NCBI GenBank assembly: GCA_024180945.1
Contig: JAKSGN010000023.1
Coordinates: 62,001 to 126,000 of the forward strand
Length of the DNA stretch: 64,000 nt
Reading direction: 5' to 3'
Source: Macrophomina tecta
Taxonomy: Eukaryota > Ascomycota > Dothideomycetes > Botryosphaeriales > Botryosphaeriaceae
The first letter of the stretch is position 1; every line of letters begins with the position of its first letter. Below are positions 54,586 to 64,000 of this stretch, piece by piece. The notes under the pieces were generated by a model. That model was not told where the DNA came from. It saw nothing but the letters and a program-made list of their open reading frames with translations, and did no database searches. A program made the position numbers and the translations under genes.

Positions 54586-55663
54586 ATGGCACCTCCTCGC
54601 CTCCAAGAACACCAAATCGTTACAATCCTCGACTGCCTACGCGCCCAATGGCATACAGGCGCTATTGCAGACGCCGCCAAGTGTCATAAAGCGTCTGTGT
54701 ACCGTATTAAGCGCAATCTACGTGTTTGGGGCGAGCCGTACGCACCAACTAGCCCTGATGGGCGGAAGAGAACCCTCACAGCTCATGAAGAAGATGTAGC
54801 AGCCCCCTCCTGCATATTTTATATAGCTAATAGCTATAGGTGCTTCTGAACTTCCTGGACTCAAACCCTACGGCTTATCTTGACGAAATGACATGGTATA
54901 TGGAGCAAACTTGTGGTGTTGTTGTGCATATTACGACTCTTTGGCGTACACTTTATCGCCGCGGCTGGAGTCGTACTTACGTTCGTAGAAGGGCTGCAGA
55001 ACGTTGCCTAATTACGAAGGCCATCTTTCGTGGCCGCATGCTTGCCTTTGACCCCAATCAATTGGTGTTTATTGACGAGTCTGGTGCTGACGAGCGTACT
55101 GGCTGGCGCTCATATGGGTGGAGCTCGGTGGGCGTCGAGGCGACGGTGGAAGGCTCAATACGACGCTCACCACGCTGGAGTATTCTACCGGCGTATACAC
55201 TAGATGGCTATATGGAGGGAGTACTTGTCGAGCAAGTAACGATTAATACGGAAGTCCTGCTACGGTGGTTACAAGAGACGGTGTTGCCACAGCTCCGCGG
55301 AGGCTATCATATTATTATCATGGATAACGCCTCGATCCACCGAGCGCCAGTAAGTTTAAGGTTCTCATAAAGCTTAGTATATTCTATTAATAAAAGTAGG
55401 AGATTCGAGAAGCCGTTCGCGCCGCCGGTATCCACCTCGTATTTCTTCCTCCATACTGCCCTGAACTCAACCCCATTGAGCATAGCTTTCACGACATTAA
55501 GACATGGATTCGTCGCAACTACGCTTATACCTCGGAGTATACTGATTTTGGGTCCTTCCTACACCATGCAATCAATGTAGCTACTTCTACTACTTCCGCC
55601 CTATCACACTTCAGAAAGGCGGGCTACTGCGGCGCAGAAGAGGCTCTTCCTGTTGGTGAGTAG
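54586..55663 (+). CDS. DD34E (Tc1/IS630-like, DDE_3) transposase, spliced, 327 aa
   Basis: Exons 54586-54795, 54840-55349 and 55400-55663. Intron 1 is 44 bp (GTAGCA, branch CTAAT) and intron 2 is 50 bp (GTAAGT, branch-like ATTAAT); both joins are phase 0 and yield 328 codons including the stop. The N-terminal HTH (MAPPRLQEHQIVTILDCLRA, CHKASVYRIKRNLRVWG) and second HTH (PTAYLDEMTWYMEQTCG, TTLWRTLYRRGWS) precede the DDE_3 core: D149 in LVFIDESGADERTGWRSYGW, D232 in IIIMDNASIHRAP, and E267 in CPELNPIEHSFHD. Thirty-four residues separate the last two, hence DD34E. No stop or frameshift, so potentially active. The last exon overlaps the end of the opposite-strand gene. Confidence 0.85.
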
Positions 55664-57591
55664 TAGTAGCGAGCCGTACGCCTCTATAGCGACGTACCTC
55701 ACGTTTGAGGCGCTGAAGAAGGCCCTCGGGCAAGCCCCAACTAGCCCACTGTACTGTAGAAATATCATTCCTTAGCCCTTCAAGATCCCACTCGCCATCT
55801 ATAAGAATTTGGTGTGCTCGCTGGAGATTTGAGCTTCTGAACGAAGGCTGACTCTCTAGCCAAGTAAAGAAACCAGCTAACTGCTGAGAGGGTGATTCCT
55901 CGAGCCTAATTGGGCTTGACGGAGGAGGCTCGTGAGGAGGGGTTACTGCCGTAGGCGCTGCAGGCGGCGGAGGAAAAGCTGAATACGATTGTGGGTGTGC
56001 TACACCATAGCCTGGCGGTGGCGGAAGCGTCCATGGGTTCCAGAAAGGTGATATAAAGGGTGTAGCGCTTGCTAGAGGTGGCTCATACGGTTGACGAGTC
56101 CTCCTTGAGGCCTCCTGAGCTCTGATAGCTCGTACAGCTACACTGCCTGGCAATTCATCGATTGTTGCCTCTCCTTTGCGTATAGCGTCACCCCACATAC
56201 TCAGGAGGGCGCCGTCAAGCTTTATATGGTTATGAGGGCCATCCTGACCTTGTGGATGATAGCAGGTGCCAGTATAATTACGGCATTGGCGGTGTTGGCA
56301 GCGCCAACGAGTCGTCAGTACGACACCAACGTTGCCGCTTGCGAGTTCGGTGATAATATGATCCGGTAGCTGCTGACGGTGAGTAGTAGTAGTCGTTGCA
56401 CGGCCGCGGCCTCCTCCTTCTCTATTACTTAGAGACGTCAGTAACTCCCTCATTTGATCTACTTGCTGATTCAACGCCGCCGCCGCAGGGTCTTCTAATA
56501 AAGCTGCCGCCGTTCGCTCATTCGCTACTCGATTAGCTGCTTGAGCTGTCTCTTGAGGCGTTGGTGCCGGCCTTATATAGCAGACGACTTCAATTTGATG
56601 ACCTTTCTTGCCAGCCTTGGTATTACGTTCGATGAGCGCCTCTACTTTGTCAAAGTCCTGCCAAGAGCTAACATCTACAGCAGGACGGCCAGCCTGTGCC
56701 AAACGATCATGGCTTACGATAACGCAGATCTTAGAGCGCTCGAAAGGGCGTCTAATACTCGTTGAGAGGCTACTCACGACGCTATTAGCCCAGTCATCGA
56801 CCTCGCGCCAGTTCATAACGTCGCCTAACGAAAAGATCCTCATGTCACGTCTCTCGTCCTCCAAATATGGCTTCGCGCCGCTCGTTCGCAAAGCAACAAC
56901 GTACTCGATGGTAATAACAGGTGGTGAGGACGGAGGAGCGTCGTCAGACGTCTCAATCGGGTCGCTGAAGCCTTGGAAGGGTAACGACGAGCGAGCCGAT
57001 GGCGTAGGCGCGTGAGGGCGGCCAGAGGACGCTTTCTGAGCCTTCTTAGACACCTTGTACGTTGGAGCCTTATTCGCCATCCTCTGGGCTCTTTCACGAG
57101 CCAGTTGTTCAGCCAATTTGGCAGGGCGCTGACGTCTTATAGGCCTCGGAGGGGTACGAGGCACAGCCTGAGCCGTGGAAGCCGTCGCCCGAGCCTTCGC
57201 AGAGGGCCTACGAGGCCTGGCGGAGTAGCGGCCAGGCGTTGGAGTCGACGGTAGGCCAGCCTCACCGCTACGCACGTCGGATGACGGCTCCTCTTGCTCA
57301 AGCGGCGTCTCTACACGCGCAGGAAGCGGAGCAGCGGGCAGAGGAGCGTCCTCATCGAGGTTGGGGTCATAATCGTCAGGTATAGGCTCATCGCAGCCGT
57401 CGGAGGCTATGGCAGCCGAAACAGCACTCAAGGGCGCATTGGCTATGGCAAATAACGTTAATATAAGGCTAACACGGTATAGGGACAGCTATATGACCTT
57501 CAGAAGGCACCTGAGAACGCGAAACGGCAGTAAGAGCCTCCTGGATGAGCTCCGCGTTGTTCAGGCGACGAGAGCGACGTTGGGCCGGCAT
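55611..57591 (-). CDS. Second protein of the two-gene transposon, 641 aa, unknown
   Basis: I do not recognise a named family. The long exon (57442-55611) lacks an ATG at its 5' end. A short upstream exon (57591-57498) opening MPAQRRSRRLNNAELIQEAL joins it in frame through a 55-bp intron (GTCATA...CATAG), giving exactly 642 codons. Order of parts: acidic then Pro/Arg-rich disordered region (to about residue 200), an ordered domain (about 205-325, with DVMNWREVDDWANSVVSSLS and KICVIVSHDRL), a helix, a Cys/His cluster at about 411-440 (WRCQHRQCRNYTGTCYHP with following H..H) likely to bind zinc, a Pro-rich linker, and a SAM-like helical end (about 555-617, FFTWLESQPSF, WDLEGLRN, WGLPEGLLQRLKREVRRY). 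It may be a DNA-binding or accessory factor for the transposase; this is inference from position only. Confidence 0.72.
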
Positions 57592-57860
57592 TGCAACACC
57601 ATGAGGATTACCCAATTGGGCCAATTGTATAAGGAAACACGGAAAGCACGAAAAAAAAAAAAAAGCGTTGTTTAGGCAATTTGGGGCGGGTAGGACGTTT
57701 AGGCGCGTTCTCGCGTTTTTTGGTGAGGACGCGCGCGAAAAATCCGGGGATTAGGCCCCCCGTCGCTAATGATTTGCAAAACCCGGTATCAGTGACCCGC
57801 GCACTTTTCCTTGGCGCTACCACTCTTCGTCTTCCACACGCGTTTTTTCTATAGCAAAGT

Positions 57861-59477
57861 ATGCAAATCCAAACAACCGAAGCATAAATTATCTTAGCCA
57901 TCGAAGCTATCCGAACCTCCCGAAAATTAAGCCGCCGAGCCGCCGCAAAGATCTATAACGTGCCCGAATCAACGCTCCGCGATAGAATGAACGGCAGAAC
58001 CCCCAAAACCGATTCCCGGCCCGCCACTCAGAATTTGACCGAGATCGAGGAGGATGTGATCGTCCAATACATCTTAGACCTAGATTCGCGAGGATTTCCG
58101 CCCTCGATCGAAGATGTACGCGCAATGGCAGGTTACATCCTCGCGTCGCGGGGCGCGCGACGCGTCGGAAAACTCTGGCCAAACCGCTTCATTAAGCGAC
58201 GAGAAGAGCTGCGCACGCGTTTTTCTCGCGCCTACGACTTCCAGCGAGCCCTTTGCGAAAATCCTCGGCTTATAAGCGAATGGTTCAGCCTGTTCTCGAA
58301 TATGCGGGCCAAATACGGCATCCAGGACTGCGATTTATACAACTTCGACGAGACCGGCTTTATGATGGGCATGATCTGCTCTTCTATGGTTGTTACTAGA
58401 GCCGATCGACCCGGAAAAGGCAAGGCAATTCAGCCTGGCAATCGAGATTGGGCGACCGCGATTACCTGTGTCAGTGGTGACGGCTTTGACGTCCCCCCGT
58501 TTCTGCTGGTTCAAGGCCAGTGCCACCTCGCCAACTGGTACATCGACGGCGGTCTTCCCGACTCCTGGCCTGTCAAGCCGACTTCTAATGGTTGGACCGA
58601 TAATGAGACGGGTCTAGATTGGATTAAGCACTTCGAGAAACATACTGCGGCGCGTACAAAGGGTGGTTACCGGATGCTAGTACTCGATGGGCACGAGAGC
58701 CACCAATCAGTCGAATTCGAGGAATTCTGCAAGGCACACAACGTTATCACCATCTGTCTACCTCCTCATTTGTCCCACTTGACCCAACCACTTGACGTCG
58801 GCTTCTTTAGCGCGTTAAAAAGGGCATACGGCAAGGAAATCGGGTTGTTTGTCCGCGCGCATATCAACCATATCACCAAGGTCGAGTTCTTTTTGGCATT
58901 TCGCGCAGCATATAATGCTACAATGACCAAAGAAAACATTGCCGGTGGTTTTCGGGGAGCTGGACTTATTCCATTTGATCCGCAAGCCGTTATTTCCAAG
59001 CTAGATGTCAGGTTACGGACGCCAACACCCACGGGCACCCCTAATGCCAGCGCCGACCTTTGGGTCTCCCAGACGCCACACAACCCGACTGAGGCCATTT
59101 CGCAGTCCGAGCTGGTTACATCTCGGATTAATGGTCACCAAGGAAGCTCCCCGACGCCTATTTTTTCCGCTGTCAAGCAAATGGCAAAGGGTTTGGAGGG
59201 AATGGCCCACACGGTAACCCTTTTGACCGAGGAGAACCACGCGCTTCGAAAGGCAAATGAGGCACTTAGCAAGCGCCGGAGGGCTAAAAGAACACGTATC
59301 CGTAAAGGAGGTGCGTTAACTACGGGAGATGCACGAGATGTTTTAGCTCAAAGGAATGCTGAGGAACAGGTAGCGCGCGATAGGCGCGAAAATCGGGATA
59401 GCGGTAGAGAGAGGCCGGCGACTATACGGCGATGCGGTACCTGCGGCGAGCCCGGTCATAACGCACGAACGTGCTAG
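57861..59477 (+). pseudogene. Fot1/pogo family C transposase with one early stop
   Basis: The ATG at 57861 reads MQIQTTEA and then meets TAA (57885-57887). The same frame continues without damage for about 530 codons: RRAAAKIYNVPESTLRDRMN (HTH), VGKLWPNRFIKRREEL, YNFDETGFMMGM, MLVLDGHESHQSVEF, HLTQPLDVGFF, a basic helix, and the zinc knuckle CGTCGEPGHNARTC. If translation can begin at a downstream ATG (MNGRTP, just past the first HTH) a shortened protein is possible, but without the first HTH. The fragment at 26812-27697 is a close relative. Confidence 0.8.
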
Positions 59478-59773
59478 GTCGAAGAAGTAATATCTGATGT
59501 CTATAGTTCCGACTAATTTTAATTAATTTCAGCGATGTTGGTTGCGCAATTTGGGTGAAGAGTGGTAGCGCCAAGGAAAAGTGCGCGGGTCACTGATATG
59601 CGCGGCTCGCTGATAAACCACGTTAGTAGTTAATTAAATGTGGACTTTGAGATTTTTGTTCGTTGGGGTGGGATTGTTCATTGAGGTGGGAGCTCCTCGC
59701 TTGCGAGGAGTCCACAGAATGTGGACCGGGGTTGGCCCGCAGCCCAACCCCAGTCGGCTGTTAGCTCCGGATA

Positions 59774-60189
59774 GAGTCGGGCGGAAGTTCGCCCGGTTAC
59801 GACTATATAAACACCCTTTAAGCAAGTCCCTAATGAGTCTGTAAGACAAAACCCAGTTGCCATACCTAGTATCAGCTTTGGGTCGGACACTACTTACTCA
59901 TCAGTTCAATTTACCTCGTCGCGTTACTCCCAGAAACGAATAACCCTAACCCTCTACTGCCTTGGCCTGCTGCCCTTATCTCCGGGCCGTGACATGTGAA
60001 CTGCATGGGGCCACAGTAGAAAGCGGGGTAAAGTAAGCTATTATTCCTTATTTAAACTCATCGAAGAATTTTTTCATGTTGGAGTGGCAAACTTCAGGCC
60101 TCTAAAGAGCGGATGTGGTAAGCTATATATGATTAACAGTAGCGCGCGCGATAAACCTAATCGTCTCCGAGAAGTAGACTTCCCCAACC
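59774..60189. other. Intergenic, no gene
   Basis: Contains the small hairpin CGGGCGAACTTCCGCCCG-like palindrome near 59776 and an ACTATATAAACACC motif near 59802. A CCCTAACCCT pair near 59944 is too short to be telomeric. Confidence 0.4.
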
Positions 60190-61988
60190 ATGGGAACGCA
60201 AACTACGAACTGGCTTAAGCCGATTGTCTCTCCGACGAACGCGACGCTTGAGTGAGTGCGTGTACTGCTTCTCCGTTGTTCCTGTGCTTACAACAGTAAG
60301 CATTGTCGCGATACACGGGATGAATATAGCAGACGATGAGGACCACGCAGACAACACTTGGACGGATAGGGAGTCTGGGACGAACTGGCTGAGAGATCTT
60401 CTTCCCTTACGAATCCCGAATGCAAGGATCTTATCCTACCAATACAACGCTAATGTTGCCTTTGGGACATCGGTTGCCGGTGTGGAAGAACAGGCCAAGA
60501 ATTTACTTCTTTGCCTTGGACTACAACGAAAGGTTTATTGATCTTCCTGTAAAAGGTCTTATGCAGTACAATACTGACACATGAACGGGCAGTCTAACAG
60601 TTCTCGGCCCATCGTCTTCATTGCACATAGTCTGGGTGGTATCATTGTTAAAGAGGCTCTTGTCCAGGCACTCCAAGGTGACAACACGTATGCTATGATC
60701 TGGATCATGACTTACGGTCTTCTCTTCTTTGCCGTGCCTCATCGAGGATCGAAGCATGCAAAGTGGGGCAGAATCGCCGCCAACATCCTCGGACTCTTTT
60801 CGGGTCAAGTCGACAACTCATTTCTCAGCAGCATCGAGTCAGGCTCTGAATACAATGAGAAGCTTAATGCCAGGTTTGAACCCCTACTCAAATGTTACAA
60901 GTTTTTCACATCTTGCGAGACTCTGCCGGAGAAAAAGAACGGCATCAACCACGGCATTGTAAGTCTCGACCCGCTCCCATCTGATTGTTTGGAACATGAG
61001 TCTAAGTTTGCAAGATTGTCGACAAAGAGTCGGCTATTCTAGGTCTACCCGATGGTCAAGAGGTCAAATCCTTCCCGAACCGCAGCCACACGACTGTCTG
61101 CAAGTTCGCGAGTGCCGTCGAACCAGGATGGATGCAAATATCTGACATTCTTTGCGTTGCTGCAAATTTCGCTGTCGGATCGTATCATTTCAGTCCGACC
61201 ATCCCTGAGCGTAAGAAGATGTTGCAGGATCTTCCTCGAGAATCCAAAGGTATACACACGTGTGCTTATTAGACATCATGATGCGTTTAGGCTCATTTCG
61301 TTTACCAGGCACAGAGGACAAGACTGCTGCTCTACCTCAAGTCGTTAAACGAGCTCAGGATGTTCTCAAGCGTCTCAAAGAGGGCTCCGAAAGCAGCATC
61401 CAGATCCAGGAAGTCCGCGGCAAAGTCAACGACCTTACTGTTTGTATTCTGTCCATTGCTGCCTTCTTTATGCCCTTCATCGTGCCGATTATGAACTACC
61501 TTGGCGTTGCTTCAGTAGTTTTCTCAGCGGTGCCAGTCTTGGTTCTGCCAAGCAAAGCTGAGATCATGAAAAAAACCGAAGAAGCCCGACAGTCAGAGAA
61601 AGCACTCATCGAGCTTGAACGATTCGCTATAGAGGCACTGGATAACCAACGACGCGATGCTTTGCAGAGCATCAACATGCTTCAAGTTGCTTCAGGGTCT
61701 ACTCCGTTGCAAAACCAAGCTCAGACGAGTACAGATCAAATAGTGCTCGCTCATCGGCTACAACAAGAGCTGCAAACACACTTTGAGCGGACTGTCTGGG
61801 ACTTGCTCCATCATCACAAAGTCTACAATGAAAATGTGAGGAGGCTTAAGTTAATCGAGGAAGGCCAAAGGATAACAGAGGGGATGAACGAGAAAGAGAT
61901 TCTGATGTATATCGCCAAGAAAGCAGGGGACGAGCGGGATAGAGTGAAGGAAGAGCAATCCGTAGAGAAAGATAGCTGGTGTTGTTGA
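60190..61988 (+). CDS. Alpha/beta-hydrolase (lipase-like) protein with hydrophobic segments
   Basis: Exons from about 60224 (5' end unresolved; ATG at 60190 is in another frame) to 60532, 60593-60958, 61015-61249 and 61309-61988. The introns are 60, 56 and 59 bp (GTTTAT with CTGAC branch, GTAAGT, GTATAC); all joins keep frame. The N-terminal half matches the hydrolase module that heads many fungal NLR-like proteins: VSIVAIHGMN, TNWLRDLLPLRIPNARILSY, NVAFGTSVAGVEEQ, and the nucleophile elbow GxSxG in FIAHSLGG; then FFAVPHRGSKHA and IVDKESAILGLP. The usual NACHT/NB-ARC and repeats are absent. Instead a coiled segment, a roughly 40-residue hydrophobic stretch (CILSIAAFFMPFIVPIMNYL and GVASVVFSAVPVLVLP), a second coiled coil and a terminal Cys-Cys (SWCC) follow. 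It probably acts at a membrane. Substrate unknown. Confidence 0.78.
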
Positions 61989-64000
61989 ATTTGACGTGGT
62001 TATGGTGGAAAAAGAGTGGATTATTGGCATGAGGGGTGCCTGGTGGTGAGGGCTTACCCTAAGATATATGGATTATATTGGTTTGGTCTATTCAGGCTGC
62101 GATGTCTTCTGGGGAGACATAAGAGCCGTCCTATGTACATTATCTTATCACTCATCCCTCATTGCCTTGCCTCACTTCTCAGCCCAACTCAGTTTAATAA
62201 TCGTGCGGCGGCTGCGGGGAGCAGGAAGAGCTCGACGTCGAGCGCCGCTTTGAATGTGGCTCTGTAGGCGCCAACTATAATCCGAGCTGCCGGATATTGG
62301 ATCGCTTCTACGGTGTCTGTGAGCCGGGCTTCTATCGATCTGCTACGTTGGCTTCCCATGGCCCAGAAGCTGCAACAGTTCAGAACCTGTAGCTGGATAA
62401 CAGATCTGTAGATCTGGCGTAGCCCCAAAATGGGGATCCCCCAAGCCGAGACTGCGATGCTTGATGGTGCTGTCAGTGGTGTGGTTGCTCGGGCTTGCAG
62501 CTGTTGGACATGCGCCTTCCCTTGACCGAGAAAGAATTGCCTCGGTTGGTTACTGGAACAGCAGCGTTATCCAGACTGCTTCAATATCTACGGGGGAGTA
62601 GATCCATGTTTTGAGACAAGTGATGATTTACGTTAATGTCGTCAATTCTATTGATCGGAATGCATAACAACTGACGTAGCAAGGATAGCTAAGCCAACAG
62701 ACGATACCATTCAAGTTGACCGGACGAATACCCCGACTATGGTAGTACAGCCGAATCAGCGCCTAAGTTTGCGATGCTAACAATGGTAGTGAGGTGAAGC
62801 TAGATCTATAATACAAATAATGCGGTCAGCGTAGATGCCTACACGACGAGCTGTCTGGGAGCGACGTTCGCGGGGGACGGCGGAGAGCCTGAAAATTGCC
62901 ATGATGGTGACAAAGAGTGAAGGTGAAGTTACGGTAGCAGCAAAGTAACTGCTGGGTAAAGAAATGAGGACAAGGCTGAAAAGCAAGGGTGCCAGAAAAA
63001 CAGGGTTGGGAGAGAAGGAGCGAGAGAGAATAAACTCAGAAAAGTGAAATCGAGGCAGAAGATGAGGCGCTCAAACAAATGAGGGCGGAGCAGAAAACTA
63101 AGGCCCTCTTGGCAATTGTCCGGGTTTCGCAATGCCCCGCGAGCCACGCGCCGCTTGTCGTTCCCAGTTCCTCATACCGTGTGTCGGCCGTCGTGGTACA
63201 TGTGCTGTCATTCGAGACTACATACTAAAACTACCTACCGCCTGATATTTCACTATCGCCGAATATTTCATCGTCGCCTGACATTTAGTCGCTCTGCGGA
63301 TAGTGCTCTCAGCTGCTACATCGCTGTGTTAAGCATGTTACGGTCGTCCAAAAGTGTTGGGTTTTCATTGGCGCCCCACGGCATTGCGCCAACCTCCTGT
63401 CAACTGTGAGCGGTAAGCCAGTCGACAAAAGTTACGGCAATGATAAGCCTGATGCCCGCTCGTGCCTACAATAACTCTATACACAGGTAGATCCGTAACA
63501 ATAGGCTGCCAAGCAGATTGCTTGCGGACAATGTCGCTGAGCATCCGTTCGTGATCGATGAGGCTGCAATCGTCAGCTCGCGTCGGGTCGTCTGCCAGTC
63601 CGATCTCAGGCTTGAGTTATGGACCCTGTATACCTGTCCGGAAGAACACAATCTCACGCACAGGTAGACAAGGAGCATGAGACTCAAGTATCTATGGGAC
63701 TCCTCTTTGTTCCGCTCAAGCCGGCGAACATCAAGTCAGCCTGGTCGGCCCAGTCATTCTGCACCTGGTAAAGGATGTGGATTGGTTCACCTCGGCTTGC
63801 GAATAGTAATGCGCGATGCTGTCCAAGCCGGACTCGTACAAGGAGACAGAAGTGCAGGATGGACTCGGGAACGCGCGGGTGCGGTGGTCCGGTCGGAAGA
63901 TGGTAAAACGGCATGATCTGAGCTTATTGGAACATGGCTATACACGAGCACACTGATATGTTACGGCGCAGCCTCCACAAGGTGAGGAAGTCGGGATGAT
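61989..64000. other. No supported gene
   Basis: Only short, unpatterned frames are visible. The LTR-like block at 63355-63500 is the one recognisable feature. Confidence 0.45.
63355..63500 (-). repeat. LTR-like remnant, second copy
   Basis: TGTTGGGTTTTC to CCGTAACA, matching 19848-19981 block by block in the same orientation. No target duplication found. Confidence 0.4.

Larger units (their letters stand above)
54377..57786. mobile_element. Two-gene DD34E transposon, 3.4 kb, TA-flanked
   Basis: TA on both sides (54375-54376 and 57787-57788). Inverted ends of about 135 bp (54377 to about 54512, and about 57650-57786) share TTTGCAAATCATTAGCGACG, GGATTTTTCGCGCGCG and AACGTCCTACCC. Between them lie two converging genes: a spliced Tc1/IS630-type transposase (54586-55663) and a 641-aa protein (57591-55611) whose 3' ends overlap by 53 bp. 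Both look intact. It disrupts the left terminus of Fot C, so it arrived after C. Confidence 0.88.
54348..59625 (+). mobile_element. Fot1/pogo family C, interrupted in its left end
   Basis: TA 54348-54349 and TA 59624-59625. The ends read TAACGTGGTTTATCAGCGAG with paired CAGCGAGCCGCGC and CAGTGACCCGCGC motifs. The left terminus is split at TA after CGCGCA by the two-gene element (54377-57786) and continues with TCAGTGACCCGCG at 57789. Outside that insertion the element is about 1.9 kb. Confidence 0.88.
52080..59771 (+). mobile_element. Fot-like element D, a 7.7-kb nest of four insertions
   Basis: Inverted ends of about 125 bp: TGCGGAGCTAACAGCCGACT at 52080 and its near-perfect inverse ending at 59771, with TA on both outer sides (52078-52079 and 59772-59773). 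Inside are the D transposase, a solo LTR (53402-53628), a MITE (54133-54326) and Fot element C (54348-59625), which itself holds the two-gene element 54377-57786. Without these, D would be about 2.0 kb, a normal Fot size. Confidence 0.75.

Noticed and set aside
59938..59956. Telomere-like CCCTAACCCT
   Set aside because: Only two units, within unique sequence; not an array.
1..64000. CRISPR array or bacterial operon features
   Set aside because: The window is eukaryotic; the only regular array (12349-12883) is a spacerless minisatellite.

Overview
The window comes from a filamentous ascomycete (Pezizomycotina). A dothideomycete is my best guess, but nothing here fixes the genus. The evidence is short spliceosomal introns (43-80 bp, up to about 145 bp) with GTAAGT/GTGAGT-type donors and CTAAC/CTGAT branch sites, together with families typical of these fungi: a HET-domain protein, a dynamin-like GTPase with a C-terminal GED, a cellular RNA-dependent RNA polymerase of the RNA-silencing type, a fungal HNH_2 protein, a BTB protein, an OrsD-type remnant and several Fot1/pogo transposons. 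It reads as an accessory, repeat-rich region: about half of it is transposon sequence and the host genes sit as islands between.

Host-type genes in order: an unrecognised three-exon gene (276-1747); a dynamin-like GTPase (5205-7646, three exons, 770 aa); a HET-domain gene on the minus strand (10190-12160, 5' end unresolved), preceded by a 70-bp minisatellite (12349-12883) whose units carry ATG and GTAAGT motifs on the HET strand; a possible small membrane protein (18742-19104); an OrsD remnant (20539-21115); a short unrecognised gene (21547-21882); an HNH nuclease-domain gene (29794-31179); an RdRP (32687-36413, three exons, 1200 aa, DLDGD catalytic motif); a BTB gene (44624-45668); a coiled-coil gene (48622-49384); and an alpha/beta-hydrolase gene with hydrophobic segments (about 60190-61988).

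Transposons: Fot1/pogo elements of at least six families, which I call A to F. Family A has a decayed copy at 13335-15181 and an intact one at 22254-24090. Family B has two copies with identical proteins in opposite orientation (27718-29552 and 50171-52005) that bracket the HNH, RdRP, BTB and coiled-coil genes. Three Tc1/mariner relics (7761-9107, 15274-16723, 17038-18380) carry premature stops that are nearly all TAG or TAA. There are also a hAT relic fused to a Fot element, a fragment of a retroviral-type/Ginger-like integrase gene, solo LTRs with 5-bp target duplications, and several MITE or foldback families.

The most striking structure is the nest at 52080-59771. A Fot-like element D holds a solo LTR (duplication GTAGT), a MITE (duplication GCAAG) and a Fot element C (TA). 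Inside one end of C sits a 3.4-kb TA-flanked element (54377-57786) with about 135-bp inverted repeats. It carries two intact-looking, tail-to-tail overlapping genes: a spliced DD34E (Tc1/IS630-type) transposase and a 641-aa protein I do not recognise, with a Cys/His cluster and a SAM-like C-terminus. This two-gene transposon is my main candidate for an undescribed system. All gene models are read by eye from splice signals and frame continuity; no search or alignment was run.
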